Part shown: one piece after another, positions 8,850 to 15,443 of the stretch
Layout of the letters: each line of letters opens with the position of its first letter
Numbering within the stretch: the first letter of the stretch is position 1
Assembly: GCA_036266715.1 (NCBI GenBank)
Contig: DATAXS010000008.1
Location: 1 to 25,974, forward strand
Reading direction: 5' to 3'
From: DATAXS01 sp036266715
GTDB taxonomy: Bacteria > Patescibacteriota > Minisyncoccia > UBA6257 > 2-01-FULL-56-20
DNA: 25,974 bases
Translations under genes and position numbers: made by a program
The notes under the pieces: generated by a model
The model's input: the letters and a program-made list of their open reading frames with translations, nothing else
What the model was told of the DNA's origin: nothing
Databases searched by the model: none

Positions 8850-8962
8850 TCGGCCCTGTACCCCGCAGGGCCATTCACCGGGCGATGGAAGAATCTACAG
8901 AGTCGGGTTCCGCAAGGGCTCACAAGCCCTCCCGGCCGCCAGACTTCCATCGCCTGTTTTTT
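8850..8962 (+). ncRNA. Candidate structured small RNA, about 113 nt, family unknown
   Basis: It runs from a sigma-70-type promoter to a terminator. A 7-bp perfect hairpin pairs 8852-8858 with 8866-8872. A long stem pairs 8881-8891 with 8944-8954; one G-U and one C-G pair extend it, and T6 (8957-8962) follows. The stem encloses a smaller hairpin (8916-8920 with 8925-8929) inside a CGGG/CCCG helix. No ORF with a start signal fits. The length resembles 4.5S SRP RNA, and the segment near 8903-8916 recalls the SRP apex, but the conserved GGAAGCAG half is absent, so it is not called SRP. It lies between argS and smpB. Confidence 0.5.
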
Positions 8963-9009
8963 ATATTTTGAAGGAAAACCCGCAGGAACACAAAGGGCGC
9001 GCTTCCCGC

Positions 9010-9021
9010 TATAATGAACCT
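9010..9021 (+). promoter_or_regulatory. smpB -10 site, leaderless type
   Basis: A perfect TATAAT (9010-9015) stands 6 bases before the smpB ATG, with no Shine-Dalgarno site. The -35 region is weak. Confidence 0.6.
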
Positions 9022-9459
9022 ATGCCAGACATTGCGGAAAACCGGCGGGCGCGGTTTGACTACGACATTGCGGAAACCTACGATGCGGGCGTTGAATTAC
9101 GGGGCTACGAGGTAAAAAGCGCGAAGGGCGGCCACTTGCAGATCGCGGGTGCCCGCGTGTTGCTGCGCGGCGGCGAAGCATGGCTCGTGAACTCACACAT
9201 CCCGCCCTACCAGCCAAAGAACATGCCGAGTGATTACGAAGAAGACCGCGCGCGGCGGCTTTTATTAACCAAAGAGGAAATAAAAAGCTTGACGGGCGCC
9301 CTCCAGGAGAAGGGGCAAATGCTCGTCCCGCTCCGCGCTTACCTCAAGAACGGTTTCATCAAATTGGAACTTGGCCTCGGCCGAGCGCGAAAAAAGTCCG
9401 ACAAGCGCGAGGTCATCAAAAAACGTTCGCACGAGCGGGAAATGCGGGAGACGAAATAA
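9022..9459 (+). CDS. smpB: SsrA-binding protein SmpB
   Basis: SmpB binds tmRNA and brings it to stalled ribosomes. At 145 residues it has the usual size. Diagnostic stretches are RARFDYDIAETYDAG, GYEVKS, the HIPPYQ loop, RRLLLTKEEI, YLKNGFIKLELGL and the basic tail KKSDKREVIKKR. The start MPDIAENRRARF is fixed by homology and by TATAAT 6 bases upstream. The open frame reaches far upstream but runs through the small-RNA region. Its RNA partner, ssrA, is present in this window at 19016-19324. It converges on the sigma-factor gene. Confidence 0.97.
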   Translation: MPDIAENRRARFDYDIAETYDAGVELRGYEVKSAKGGHLQIAGARVLLRGGEAWLVNSHIPPYQPKNMPSDYEEDRARRLLLTKEEIKSLTGALQEKGQMLVPLRAYLKNGFIKLELGLGRARKKSDKREVIKKRSHEREMRETK

Positions 9460-9461
9460 GC

Positions 9462-9504
9462 AAAAAAAGGGGCGCATCCGGAACATCGTGTCCGTTGCGC
9501 CCCT
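9462..9504 (-). terminator. Terminator of the sigma-factor gene
   Basis: Stem 9469-9476 with 9496-9503 (GGGGCGCA/TGCGCCCC), with a GGA/TCC inner pairing. On the minus strand it is followed by a run of 7 T. Confidence 0.85.
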
Positions 9505-9520
9505 GGACAAAAAGTTACCA

Positions 9521-10141
9521 TCACCTCCCTTGAAACTCTTCAAGAAGGTGGTGGCGGGCTCTTTGAAATTGGGATTTGGAGTTTCCGATATGGCATCCGA
9601 GGGCTTTGGCAACTTCATGGTGCTCCAACCCAAAAACTGCCCGGAGCAGGAATATTTTTTTTTGGCCCGGCGCGAGGTTGTGAATACTCTTCTCGAGAAG
9701 TATCCGTTCCGGGGTGAGTTCCAGGTGAAAATCCCGAAACGCATAAAGCGCCTCTCCCCGTTTCCCGAACTCGCTCCCTTCTTCGTCGCGGAATTCGAGT
9801 GGAGGGGGCATCAGACGTGCCTTTTGCCGGCACTTACGCAAATGCATCAACACATCCCTGGACGCTACGCGATAGAACCACGTGGAGAATTGGGAATCTC
9901 CCCTGAACTGGCCTATCTTTTTCCCCAGGTGGATGAATGCATCTTGAGTAAGATCCTCGGCGTCAGTGGGGTTGCCGACCATGCGCAAGCAAAGCAAGTA
10001 TGTCCTTTGCCGATAGAGAATATACAGTTCTCCGAGCAGGGCGCGACGATCCTTGGGCGAACCGCGGACGCGACGGATGATCTCCTCGTTGGACAGCTTG
10101 AGCGGAGCAGACAGATCTGACTTGTTAGTTCTTCTCGACAT
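9521..10141 (-). CDS. RNA polymerase sigma factor, ECF/sigma-70 family
   Basis: This is a 206-residue alternative sigma factor. Region 2 spans about residues 35-105, with NPTDAEDLTQDAFIHL (core binding) and FSTWFYRVASRDVL (-10 recognition). Region 4 spans about 150-203, with LAPGQKKIFLLRAVF and a helix-turn-helix at HHEVAKALGC. Region 4 is somewhat degenerate (CHIGNSKSQFQRARHHL), but the arrangement is standard. A perfect AGGAGG lies 4 bases before the ATG, unlike the leaderless neighbours. No anti-sigma gene is adjacent. It is divergent from the XRE gene, so it may be regulated at that shared intergenic region (inference). Confidence 0.88.
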   Translation of the reverse strand: MSRRTNKSDLSAPLKLSNEEIIRRVRGSPKDRRALLGELYILYRQRTYLLCLRMVGNPTDAEDLTQDAFIHLGKKIGQFRGDSQFSTWFYRVASRDVLMHLRKCRQKARLMPPPLEFRDEEGSEFGKRGEALYAFRDFHLELTPERILLEKSIHNLAPGQKKIFLLRAVFGLEHHEVAKALGCHIGNSKSQFQRARHHLLEEFQGR

Positions 10142-10226
10142 ACACCCTCCTGATCCGAAACTTTCAGGTGCCTACTAATTCAAAACGTATCACGGCGAAC
10201 GGCCGTTTGCAACAGGTAAAGCCGAC

Positions 10227-10257
10227 TTGACATCGCCGCCCGCGCCGCTACTATAAT
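10227..10257 (+). promoter_or_regulatory. Promoter of the XRE operon
   Basis: A perfect TTGACA (10227-10232) and a perfect TATAAT (10252-10257) lie 5 bases before the ATG. The spacer would be 19 bases; if TACTAT (10249-10254) is used it is 16. The sequence around the -35 closely matches that of the ccdA promoter. Confidence 0.7.
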
Positions 10258-10262
10258 AAGAA

Positions 10263-10472
10263 ATGAAAACGGCGCTCACGAACAGGGTCTACGCACTGCG
10301 CAACGGGGCGGGCGCGACGCAGGAAGCGCTCGCGGATGCGGTGGGCGTCACCCGCCAGACCATCATCGCCATAGAAAAAGGCAACTATACGCCGTCCGTG
10401 GTACTCGCGCTCAAGCTCGCAAAGTTCTTCAAGAAACCGGTGGAAGAAATTTTTACCTACCATGAAAAATAA
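10263..10472 (+). CDS. XRE-family helix-turn-helix regulator
   Basis: This 69-residue single-domain DNA-binding protein is of the short YgzD-like group. The helix-turn-helix is AGATQEALADAVGVTRQTIIAIEKGNYTPS in outline (ATQEALAD, then VTRQTIIAIE). It ends with KKPVEEIFTY, typical of the group. It starts 5 bases after TATAAT with no Shine-Dalgarno site, so the mRNA is probably leaderless. It overlaps the next gene by 11 bases, so they form an operon. This gene pair (short XRE plus small membrane protein) is a common arrangement; the target operator is unknown. Confidence 0.9.
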   Translation: MKTALTNRVYALRNGAGATQEALADAVGVTRQTIIAIEKGNYTPSVVLALKLAKFFKKPVEEIFTYHEK

Positions 10473-10818
10473 TTATTGGGGCGAGATCGTGTTCGGGACC
10501 ATCCTTATTATTTTCGGCATCATTCTCATAAATCCATTCATGTTCTGGATGCCGACCACCATGCTCATGATGGCCGTGGCGGCCTTCGCGCTCATCTTCT
10601 TTTTCTTCGCCGGATTCGTCTGGAAGGAATCTTCGCGTGACGAGCGCGAGGCGCTCCACAAGTTCGTGGCGGGGAGAGCGGCATTCCTCACGGGCGTGGG
10701 CACGCTCGCGCTCGGCATCATCGTGCAAAGCTTTTCGCACCTAATAGACCCTTGGCTCGTGGCCGCGCTCACGGCCATGGTGCTTGCAAAGCTCATCGCC
10801 CGTGCGGTTCTTAAATGA
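10462..10818 (+). CDS. Small integral membrane protein (partner of XRE regulator)
   Basis: A 118-residue membrane protein with about four hydrophobic segments, at roughly residues 8-27, 30-54, 70-88 and 94-114. A charged cytoplasmic-type loop WKESSRDEREALHK sits between the second and third. It resembles the DUF2178-like proteins found beside short XRE regulators. Its start lies inside the end of the XRE gene, implying translational coupling. The function is unknown; a role in sensing or signalling to the regulator is only inferred from the gene pairing. Confidence 0.75.
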   Translation: MKNNYWGEIVFGTILIIFGIILINPFMFWMPTTMLMMAVAAFALIFFFFAGFVWKESSRDEREALHKFVAGRAAFLTGVGTLALGIIVQSFSHLIDPWLVAALTAMVLAKLIARAVLK

Positions 10819-10851
10819 ACTCATATCCACATGACCATATGTAAAGTCGGC

Positions 10852-10879
10852 TTGACATCTTTCGCCCGCCCTCTAGACT
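10852..10879 (+). promoter_or_regulatory. ccdA promoter, leaderless type
   Basis: TTGACA (10852-10857), a 16-base spacer and TAGACT (10874-10879), then 7 bases to the ATG. The block from GTAAAG through TTGACATC to CGCCCGC repeats that of the XRE promoter. Confidence 0.75.
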
Positions 10880-10886
10880 AATAGCA

Positions 10887-11600
10887 ATGGATAACGGCAT
10901 TTCACTTTGGGTCGCCTTCGCCGCAGGAGTGGTTTCCTTTATCTCTCCCTGCGTGCTGCCCATCATCCCCGGGTTCCTTGCCTACCTTTCCGGCGCCACG
11001 CTCGGCGAATCGCGCGCAAAACGCATGGAGCTCTTTTTAAACTCGCTCTTTTTTGTGATCGGATTTTCCCTTGTCTTTGCGGCGCTCGGCGTGCTCCTGA
11101 ACTCCATTCTCCGTGGCGTGGCGTACGGTGTGCAGGAATGGCTCGCGTGGATCGGCGGGGCCATCATCATTTTCTTCGGGCTTTATCTGATGGAATTTTT
11201 CCACATTCCCTTTTTGGAGCGCGAACACAAGCTTGGCGCAGCAAAAAAATTCAATTCACGCTATTTGACCTCGCTCGTCTTCGGTATGGCGTTCGCCGCG
11301 GGCTGGACGCCGTGCGTGGGCGTGGCGCTCGGCGCCATCCTGGGACTCGCGGTGAGCGCGCCCGGCACCGCGTTCTCCCTTTTGATCACCTACTCGCTCG
11401 GCCTCGGCGTGCCGTTCCTCATCGTGGGCCTTTTTGCCTCGCAGGCGGCGAACTTCATTAATAAATATTCCAGTGTTGTGCGCTACGTGAACATTGCGTT
11501 CGGCGCGCTCCTCGTAGCCCTCGGCGTCCTCGTGTTCACCCAGAATCTTTCCTATATCGCAAACTGGAGCCTGCTTAATAATGTGTTAATCGGGAAATAA
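10887..11600 (+). CDS. ccdA: Cytochrome c biogenesis protein CcdA / DsbD-like transmembrane thiol transporter
   Basis: A 237-residue, roughly six-helix membrane protein that moves reducing equivalents from cytoplasmic thioredoxin to extracytoplasmic thiol proteins. The two redox cysteines are in the expected motifs: SPCVLPIIPG (Cys22) and GWTPCVG (Cys143). The helices are separated by short charged loops (ESRAKRMEL, EREHKLGAAKK). It is followed 13 bases later by a secreted thioredoxin-like protein, its likely electron acceptor. No cytochrome c or haem-handling gene is nearby, so the job is more likely general disulfide reduction (inference). It is probably leaderless. Confidence 0.95.
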   Translation: MDNGISLWVAFAAGVVSFISPCVLPIIPGFLAYLSGATLGESRAKRMELFLNSLFFVIGFSLVFAALGVLLNSILRGVAYGVQEWLAWIGGAIIIFFGLYLMEFFHIPFLEREHKLGAAKKFNSRYLTSLVFGMAFAAGWTPCVGVALGAILGLAVSAPGTAFSLLITYSLGLGVPFLIVGLFASQAANFINKYSSVVRYVNIAFGALLVALGVLVFTQNLSYIANWSLLNNVLIGK

Positions 11601-11613
11601 TAACCATCAAAAT

Positions 11614-12807
11614 ATGAGCACCGGCAAAAAAATAACGTTCGTCGTGATCCTCGTCGCCGTCGTAGGCACCATCATTTATCTTGAATCGCTCAAGATGCCG
11701 CGCACAGCCGCGGTCACCGTGCTCCAGACGCTCACTGCCACATCAACATCAACGTCTTCCTCCTCTTCCACGACGGCTTCCAGTGGATTCCTCGCCTCGC
11801 GCTCAAGCACCATCGCACAGGAAGCGCAGGAATATCCTTCGGCGCCGGAGATCACGGACCCCACCGGCTGGATCAACACGCAACCCTTCACGCTTTCAAG
11901 CCTTGTCGGCAAAAAAGTGGTACTCCTGGATTTTTGGACGTACAGCTGCATCAACTGCATCCGCACGCTCCCCTATCTTGAGGCATGGTATCAAAAATAC
12001 GCCAGCTCCGGATTGGAAATCGTGGGCATCCACACGCCTGAATTCCAATTTGAGCATGACATTGCAAACGTGCAGGCGGCGGTGCAAAAATTCGGCATAA
12101 CATATCCCGTGGTGCTGGACAGCAACATGGGCACCTGGAACGCATATCAAAATCTTTACTGGCCCGCGGAATATTTGATAAATATAGACGGCTTCATCGT
12201 TCACAACTCCATCGGCGAAGGAAATTATGCGGAGACGGAAACGGCAATACAATCGGCGCTCGTGCAGCGCGCGGTCGCGCTCGGACTTCCCACGAGCACC
12301 ATCCCCACGGGCACCGTGAACCCGACCTCCACGATCGCAATAAACTACAACGACGTGGCGAGCCCGGAAACCTACTTTGGTTCGGCGCGGAATGGATATT
12401 TGGGAAACGGCGCGCAAAGTACTCCTGGGGCCCAAACGCTCACGCTCCCTGCAACCACGGATATCACCGCAAACACCCTTTACTTGGGCGGCACGTGGAA
12501 CTTCAGCGACCAATACGCCACAAACGAGAGCGCGGGTGCCACAATCCTCTATGAATATGACGCGATGAACGTCTATATGGTCGCGAGCTCCGCGAACCCG
12601 AACCAACCGGTCACCCTCAAGCTCACGCTTGATGGCAAACCGCTCGGCGGCGCGGCGGGAAGCGACGTGAGCGCCACCTCAAGCACGGCTGTCGTACAGG
12701 CCGACCGTCTCTACAATCTTGTGAGCGGGCAATCCTACGGGGCGCATGTCCTCCAAATAACCGTGGAAAATCAGGGATTGGACGCCTATACCTTCACGTT
12801 TGGCTAA
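11614..12807 (+). CDS. Membrane-anchored thioredoxin-like protein with DipZ-type C-terminal domain
   Basis: A 397-residue exported redox protein. Residues 7-24 form an N-terminal membrane anchor. Residues 38-68 are a Ser/Thr-rich linker. A TlpA/AhpC-like thioredoxin domain spans about 85-225, with active-site CINC (Cys112, Cys115) in DFWTYSCINCIRTLP. A C-terminal beta-rich domain (about 250-397, starting SPETYFGSARNGYLGN) matches the DipZ C-terminal module. In DipZ a CcdA domain is fused to these domains; here it is the separate upstream gene, 13 bases away. The pair would reduce or isomerise disulfides outside the membrane. No Shine-Dalgarno site precedes the ATG. A long palindromic terminator follows. 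Confidence 0.9.
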   Translation: MSTGKKITFVVILVAVVGTIIYLESLKMPRTAAVTVLQTLTATSTSTSSSSSTTASSGFLASRSSTIAQEAQEYPSAPEITDPTGWINTQPFTLSSLVGKKVVLLDFWTYSCINCIRTLPYLEAWYQKYASSGLEIVGIHTPEFQFEHDIANVQAAVQKFGITYPVVLDSNMGTWNAYQNLYWPAEYLINIDGFIVHNSIGEGNYAETETAIQSALVQRAVALGLPTSTIPTGTVNPTSTIAINYNDVASPETYFGSARNGYLGNGAQSTPGAQTLTLPATTDITANTLYLGGTWNFSDQYATNESAGATILYEYDAMNVYMVASSANPNQPVTLKLTLDGKPLGGAAGSDVSATSSTAVVQADRLYNLVSGQSYGAHVLQITVENQGLDAYTFTFG

Positions 12808-12819
12808 AAGACGTGCACC

Positions 12820-12906
12820 CCCCCTGCCCTGCTGCATGTTTTGGGGCATAGTTCGGAGCCACAATGCCACAAAACATGCAGCAGGGCAGGGGGCTTGCGC
12901 TTTTTT
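12820..12906. repeat. 30-bp palindrome with conserved 14-base loop, terminator (copy 2)
   Basis: Arms 12820-12849 and 12864-12893 pair over 30 positions with a single G-A mismatch. Beyond a small internal loop, GTGC and GCGC can add four pairs. T6 follows at 12901-12906, so it terminates the ccdA operon. The loop AGTTCGGAGCCACA (12850-12863) is the reverse complement of the loop in the 1503-1584 palindrome at 13 of 14 positions. The arms of the two copies also share a GCTG...TTTT...GGCA core but otherwise differ while remaining paired. Confidence 0.9.
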
Positions 12907-12923
12907 CATATACGTGCTATAGT
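12895..12923 (+). promoter_or_regulatory. Promoter of the small exported protein
   Basis: TTGCGC (12895-12900), 17-base spacer, TATAGT (12918-12923). The -35 and the spacer T-run lie in the tail of the upstream terminator, so the two signals overlap. The predicted leader is about 45 bases. Confidence 0.6.
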
Positions 12924-12972
12924 GTTCTTACATCAAAAAGGTCGGCCCAATACTATTCATTACATCGATTTT

Positions 12973-13473
12973 ATGAACATGAAAAGTTTGACGGTAAGCG
13001 CCCTTGGTCTCTTCGCGGTCGCGCTTCCCGCGCTCTCCCTTGCGGCAAGCATCACGCTCACGAACGGCGGCCTCGGCCAGATTGCGGCCGATACGACGAA
13101 CTTTGGCGTGGCGATCTGCAACGGCAGCAAAACCGCACTCTCGGCATCCGTTCCGGTCTCCGTGACGGCGAACGGCGTGAGTGAGACCACGAACTCCGCG
13201 GGTTCCATCGCGGCGGGCGTGTGCGAATACACCTATTTGCCCTACAGCCAGTTCAACATGCAGGCGGGAGGTACGTATTCGGTCGCGGTCGCGATCGACC
13301 CGAACCACACGGTCATCACGAACACGAACAACCAGACTTCCTACAGCGTGACGGTCCCCACCGCGCAGGCATCAGCCGGTGCGCAGGGTTCCGCAGGCAC
13401 GGCAGATGTGAGCGCCCAGTCGGGTAACGTCTTCATTGCAGTCTGGGACTTCCTCTTCGGCTGGATAAAGTAA
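12973..13473 (+). CDS. Small exported protein of unknown function
   Basis: A 166-residue protein with a clear signal peptide: MNMKSLTVSALG followed by a hydrophobic core, and a probable cleavage after ALSLAA near residue 21. The mature part is rich in Ser, Thr, Ala and Gly and predicted to be beta-rich (ITLTNGGLGQIAADTTNFGVAICNG is a typical stretch by composition). It has two cysteines, in VAICNG and AGVCEY, which could form a disulfide; the ccdA/thioredoxin pair lies just upstream. The end is hydrophobic and Trp-rich (AVWDFLFGWIK). The start ATG gives a proper signal peptide; the frame further upstream runs through the palindrome. Not assigned to a known family. Confidence 0.8.
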   Translation: MNMKSLTVSALGLFAVALPALSLAASITLTNGGLGQIAADTTNFGVAICNGSKTALSASVPVSVTANGVSETTNSAGSIAAGVCEYTYLPYSQFNMQAGGTYSVAVAIDPNHTVITNTNNQTSYSVTVPTAQASAGAQGSAGTADVSAQSGNVFIAVWDFLFGWIK

Positions 13474-13498
13474 GATTTTGGGCCGAAAGATAAAGAAA

Positions 13499-13531
13499 AC
13501 CGCCGGGCAACAACTGCCGGGCGGTTTTTTT
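13499..13531. terminator. Terminator between convergent genes
   Basis: Stem 13499-13509 with 13515-13525 (one G-G mismatch), loop ACAAC, then T7 on the plus strand. The minus strand has TTTTCTTT, so it can serve both genes. Confidence 0.85.
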
Positions 13532-13556
13532 GTCGCTTCAAAAATTGTGATTGCGC

Positions 13557-14099
13557 TTACGTGAACAGGTAGCGACTCTTCCTTGCGTATCGCCACCAAT
13601 CCGCGCGCGGACGAGAGGAGGCTGCCGACAGCCACCCATTTTTGAGATTGGTGGATAATTTCTCGCCGAAACTTTGGGCGATTTGCGCGGCGCACATCTC
13701 CGCGGGGATCGACCGTCGTTGACAGCGCGGATGTTCCTCAAGAATGCGAGGGTTGATCTTGACCGCGAAGTTCACGGGGGAAATCCACGAAGGAATTCTG
13801 GGCCTAATCCCCTGCCGAACCAAGAACGGCCGGAAGCTGTACGAACCGCGCTGGTTATCACCGTCAAAGAGTGCTACCAGCTGATTTGTAGCCAACCCTT
13901 CGTCCATAACGTACCGCGTGACAAGATTTACTTCCTGAAATACTACGTATCGCCTCCCGGGAAGGGCGTCCCGATCGCTCATGAGTCTCAGCATTCCCAC
14001 GCTCGCCGAGTTCCTCTCCGGCTCCGCAGTAAAGAACACTCTCGGTGGTTCAAATGCTTCCGGCAATGGACATACGGCAGGAACCTCTGGTTCAACCAT
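13557..14099 (-). CDS. Hypothetical protein
   Basis: A 180-residue protein of no recognised family. The start is supported by GAGGA 7 bases before the ATG on the minus strand, and the stop lies next to a bidirectional terminator. Composition is protein-like, with a Pro-rich N-terminus, a central hydrophobic stretch (VNLVTRYVMDEGLATNQLVALFDG) and a basic C-terminus (WWRYARKSRYLFT). No signal peptide or membrane helix is evident. A longer frame on the opposite strand overlaps it but is Arg-rich and lacks a start signal, so the minus frame is preferred. Confidence is moderate. Confidence 0.5.
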   Translation of the reverse strand: MVEPEVPAVCPLPEAFEPPRVFFTAEPERNSASVGMLRLMSDRDALPGRRYVVFQEVNLVTRYVMDEGLATNQLVALFDGDNQRGSYSFRPFLVRQGIRPRIPSWISPVNFAVKINPRILEEHPRCQRRSIPAEMCAAQIAQSFGEKLSTNLKNGWLSAASSRPRADWWRYARKSRYLFT

Positions 14100-14195
14100 A
14101 ACGCATTCCTCACTTTCTTGTTCGGTTCAAGAATAGAGATAGAAGACCTACGGCGTAGGATAATACCTTTAAGAGATGGCGTCAATTATTGCCAA

Positions 14196-14224
14196 TTGAA
14201 CCTGCAGCAAAACGAAGCTATCAT
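14196..14224 (+). promoter_or_regulatory. Promoter of the 14231 gene, leaderless type
   Basis: TTGAAC (14196-14201), 17-base spacer, TATCAT (14219-14224), then 6 bases to ATG at 14231. Confidence 0.65.
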
Positions 14225-14230
14225 GAAACG

Positions 14231-14515
14231 ATGGAACCCAAAGAACTTCAAAAGGTGGTGGAAAAGATCCTCATGCGCTATCACTCCGCGCATCATTCGT
14301 TTGAAAAAAGCGGCACGGCCGAGCGGCCGCACCTCACGCTTTCATTTGAACTTTCCGAAGACGACGCGCTCGCATTCTACGAAAATCTCCAGGACGCCAA
14401 CCTCTACGGATTCGGATGGCTCATGCGGAACCTCCTCGCAGAAGAAACTGCCAAGGAAAAGGAGCTTATCGGAAACATGACCGGCAAGTTCAGAATAGAA
14501 TTTGAAAAAGTTTGA
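14231..14515 (+). CDS. Small acidic hypothetical protein
   Basis: A 94-residue soluble, helical, charged protein starting MEPKELQKVVEKILM. A mid-section LTLSFELSEDDALAFYENLQDANLYGF suggests a short beta strand followed by helices. No family is recognised. The start is fixed by a promoter with the -10 six bases upstream rather than by a Shine-Dalgarno site; a start 14 codons further upstream would lie inside the promoter. It faces the C-rich candidate RNA on the opposite strand downstream. Confidence 0.7.
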   Translation: MEPKELQKVVEKILMRYHSAHHSFEKSGTAERPHLTLSFELSEDDALAFYENLQDANLYGFGWLMRNLLAEETAKEKELIGNMTGKFRIEFEKV

Positions 14516-14552
14516 TAGAAAATAGAAAATTGAGCGGCTATTTTAATGAGAT

Positions 14553-14728
14553 AAAAAAGAAGGCCTGCTCGTGAGAGAAGGTCTTCGGATGGGTGACGGG
14601 CAAACCGTCGTGTAAAAGAGCGGGAGGTGCGGGAAAATGGATGGGGGGGGTTGAGGTGGTATTGAGTTGTAAAGGGTGCGGGATGAAGTCCGGGAATTGC
14701 TGAAAAAATCTAGAATAGAATGGACTTC
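14553..14728 (-). ncRNA. Candidate C-rich small RNA, about 175 nt
   Basis: The minus strand has TTGACA (14757-14762), a 16-base spacer and TAGTAT (14735-14740), giving an RNA start near 14728. The RNA contains an eight-C run, CACCTCC and ACCTCA motifs complementary to Shine-Dalgarno sites, and a GACGG/CCGTC hairpin (14595-14609). It ends in a hairpin (14559-14566 with 14579-14586, one mismatch) followed by T6 (complement of 14553-14558). No coding frame with a start signal is present. Inference: a regulatory RNA with accessible C-rich segments. Confidence 0.45.
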
Positions 14729-14734
14729 TCCTTT

Positions 14735-14762
14735 ATACTACACCCTCCAAAAATCGTGTCAA
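14735..14762 (-). promoter_or_regulatory. Promoter of the C-rich candidate small RNA
   Basis: Perfect -35 TTGACA (complement of 14757-14762) and -10 TAGTAT (complement of 14735-14740), 16 bases apart, starting 35 bases beyond the stop of the 14797-15417 gene. Confidence 0.65.
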
Positions 14763-14796
14763 GCGGGCTGTGGATAACTAAATTTGGGCTTTTTGG

Positions 14797-15417
14797 CTAT
14801 CCCTGCGTCGGGGAACAGCGGTATTGCCCCGAACCGGTTTTCACAAGGCCGGGCAAAGAAAGCGTCACGTATTCCTCTATCACCATGCCGAGGCCGTCCG
14901 CCTTGAGTTCGCCAAACTGCGCGCAGTTCGCCGCGGTCGGCACCGTACTCGTGGGACTCCAATATGTGACGGTGCTCGTCCCCACGTCCACCGGGCTGGA
15001 ATACGAATCGTTAAAGACCTGCTGCCGCGTGCCGAGATCATACACTATCAAGCCGCGCGGCTCCGGCGCCGTGCCGCTGTCAATAATAAGAAAGTTGCCT
15101 GCGAAACCGAGGAAGAAATCCGGTGAACTTGAAGGCGTTTGGAAATCCCCCGCGGCGGCCGCGTACGCGCAGGGGAACGTTTGGCTTGCGGACGCCTTGT
15201 ATTTCACGAGCACGCTCCCCGCCCCCGAGTCAACGGCAAAGTAGTTCGGGCTGTCGTAGCACTTCACACCCAGGGCGGTCGGCGTCGGTTGGGCGACCGG
15301 CGGCACAGGGGAAACCGCTTTTTGCCCTTCGTAATACAAGACTTCGTAAAGGACGAGGATCATGGCGATGATCACGAGCGCTAAGACAAAAACTTGCTTG
15401 CGGCGCGTTGGGTCCAT
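14797..15417 (-). CDS. Membrane-anchored extracytoplasmic protein of unknown function
   Basis: A 206-residue protein starting MDPTRRKQV. Residues about 8-26 form a hydrophobic N-terminal anchor (VFVLALVIIAMILVLYEVLYY), followed by a Pro-rich spacer (SPVPPVAQPTPTA). The outer domain is predicted beta-rich, with four cysteines (VKCYD, TFPCAY, ANCAQF, QYRCSP) that could form two disulfides. A second ATG two codons upstream is less likely, because TATAGT would end only 2 bases before it; this start is 8 bases away, as in other leaderless genes here. It lies 26 bases after glutamine synthetase but has its own promoter. Not assigned to a family. Confidence 0.75.
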   Translation of the reverse strand: MDPTRRKQVFVLALVIIAMILVLYEVLYYEGQKAVSPVPPVAQPTPTALGVKCYDSPNYFAVDSGAGSVLVKYKASASQTFPCAYAAAAGDFQTPSSSPDFFLGFAGNFLIIDSGTAPEPRGLIVYDLGTRQQVFNDSYSSPVDVGTSTVTYWSPTSTVPTAANCAQFGELKADGLGMVIEEYVTLSLPGLVKTGSGQYRCSPTQG

Positions 15418-15425
15418 TTGCATGA

Positions 15426-15434
15426 ACTATACCA
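15426..15434 (-). promoter_or_regulatory. Extended -10 promoter, leaderless type
   Basis: Minus-strand TGG-TATAGT (hexamer 15426-15431) lies in the 26-base gap after glutamine synthetase, 8 bases before the ATG at 15417. Confidence 0.5.
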
Positions 15435-15443
15435 GAAGCGGCC

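Noticed and set aside
8828..8950. 41-codon N-terminal extension of ArgRS
   Set aside because: It reads through the hairpins of the candidate small RNA, is rich in Gly/Arg/Pro, and ArgRS homology begins at MDIAK.
8881..8954. tRNA gene
   Set aside because: The closing stem resembles an acceptor, but no T-arm GTTCRANYC, D-arm or anticodon arm can be placed on either strand.
8850..8962. SRP 4.5S RNA
   Set aside because: Size and part of the apex (GGGTTCCGCAAGG) fit, but the conserved GGAAGCAG half needed for Ffh binding is absent.
13674..14480. 268-residue plus-strand frame
   Set aside because: Arg/Pro-rich, no start signal, overlaps two better-supported genes.
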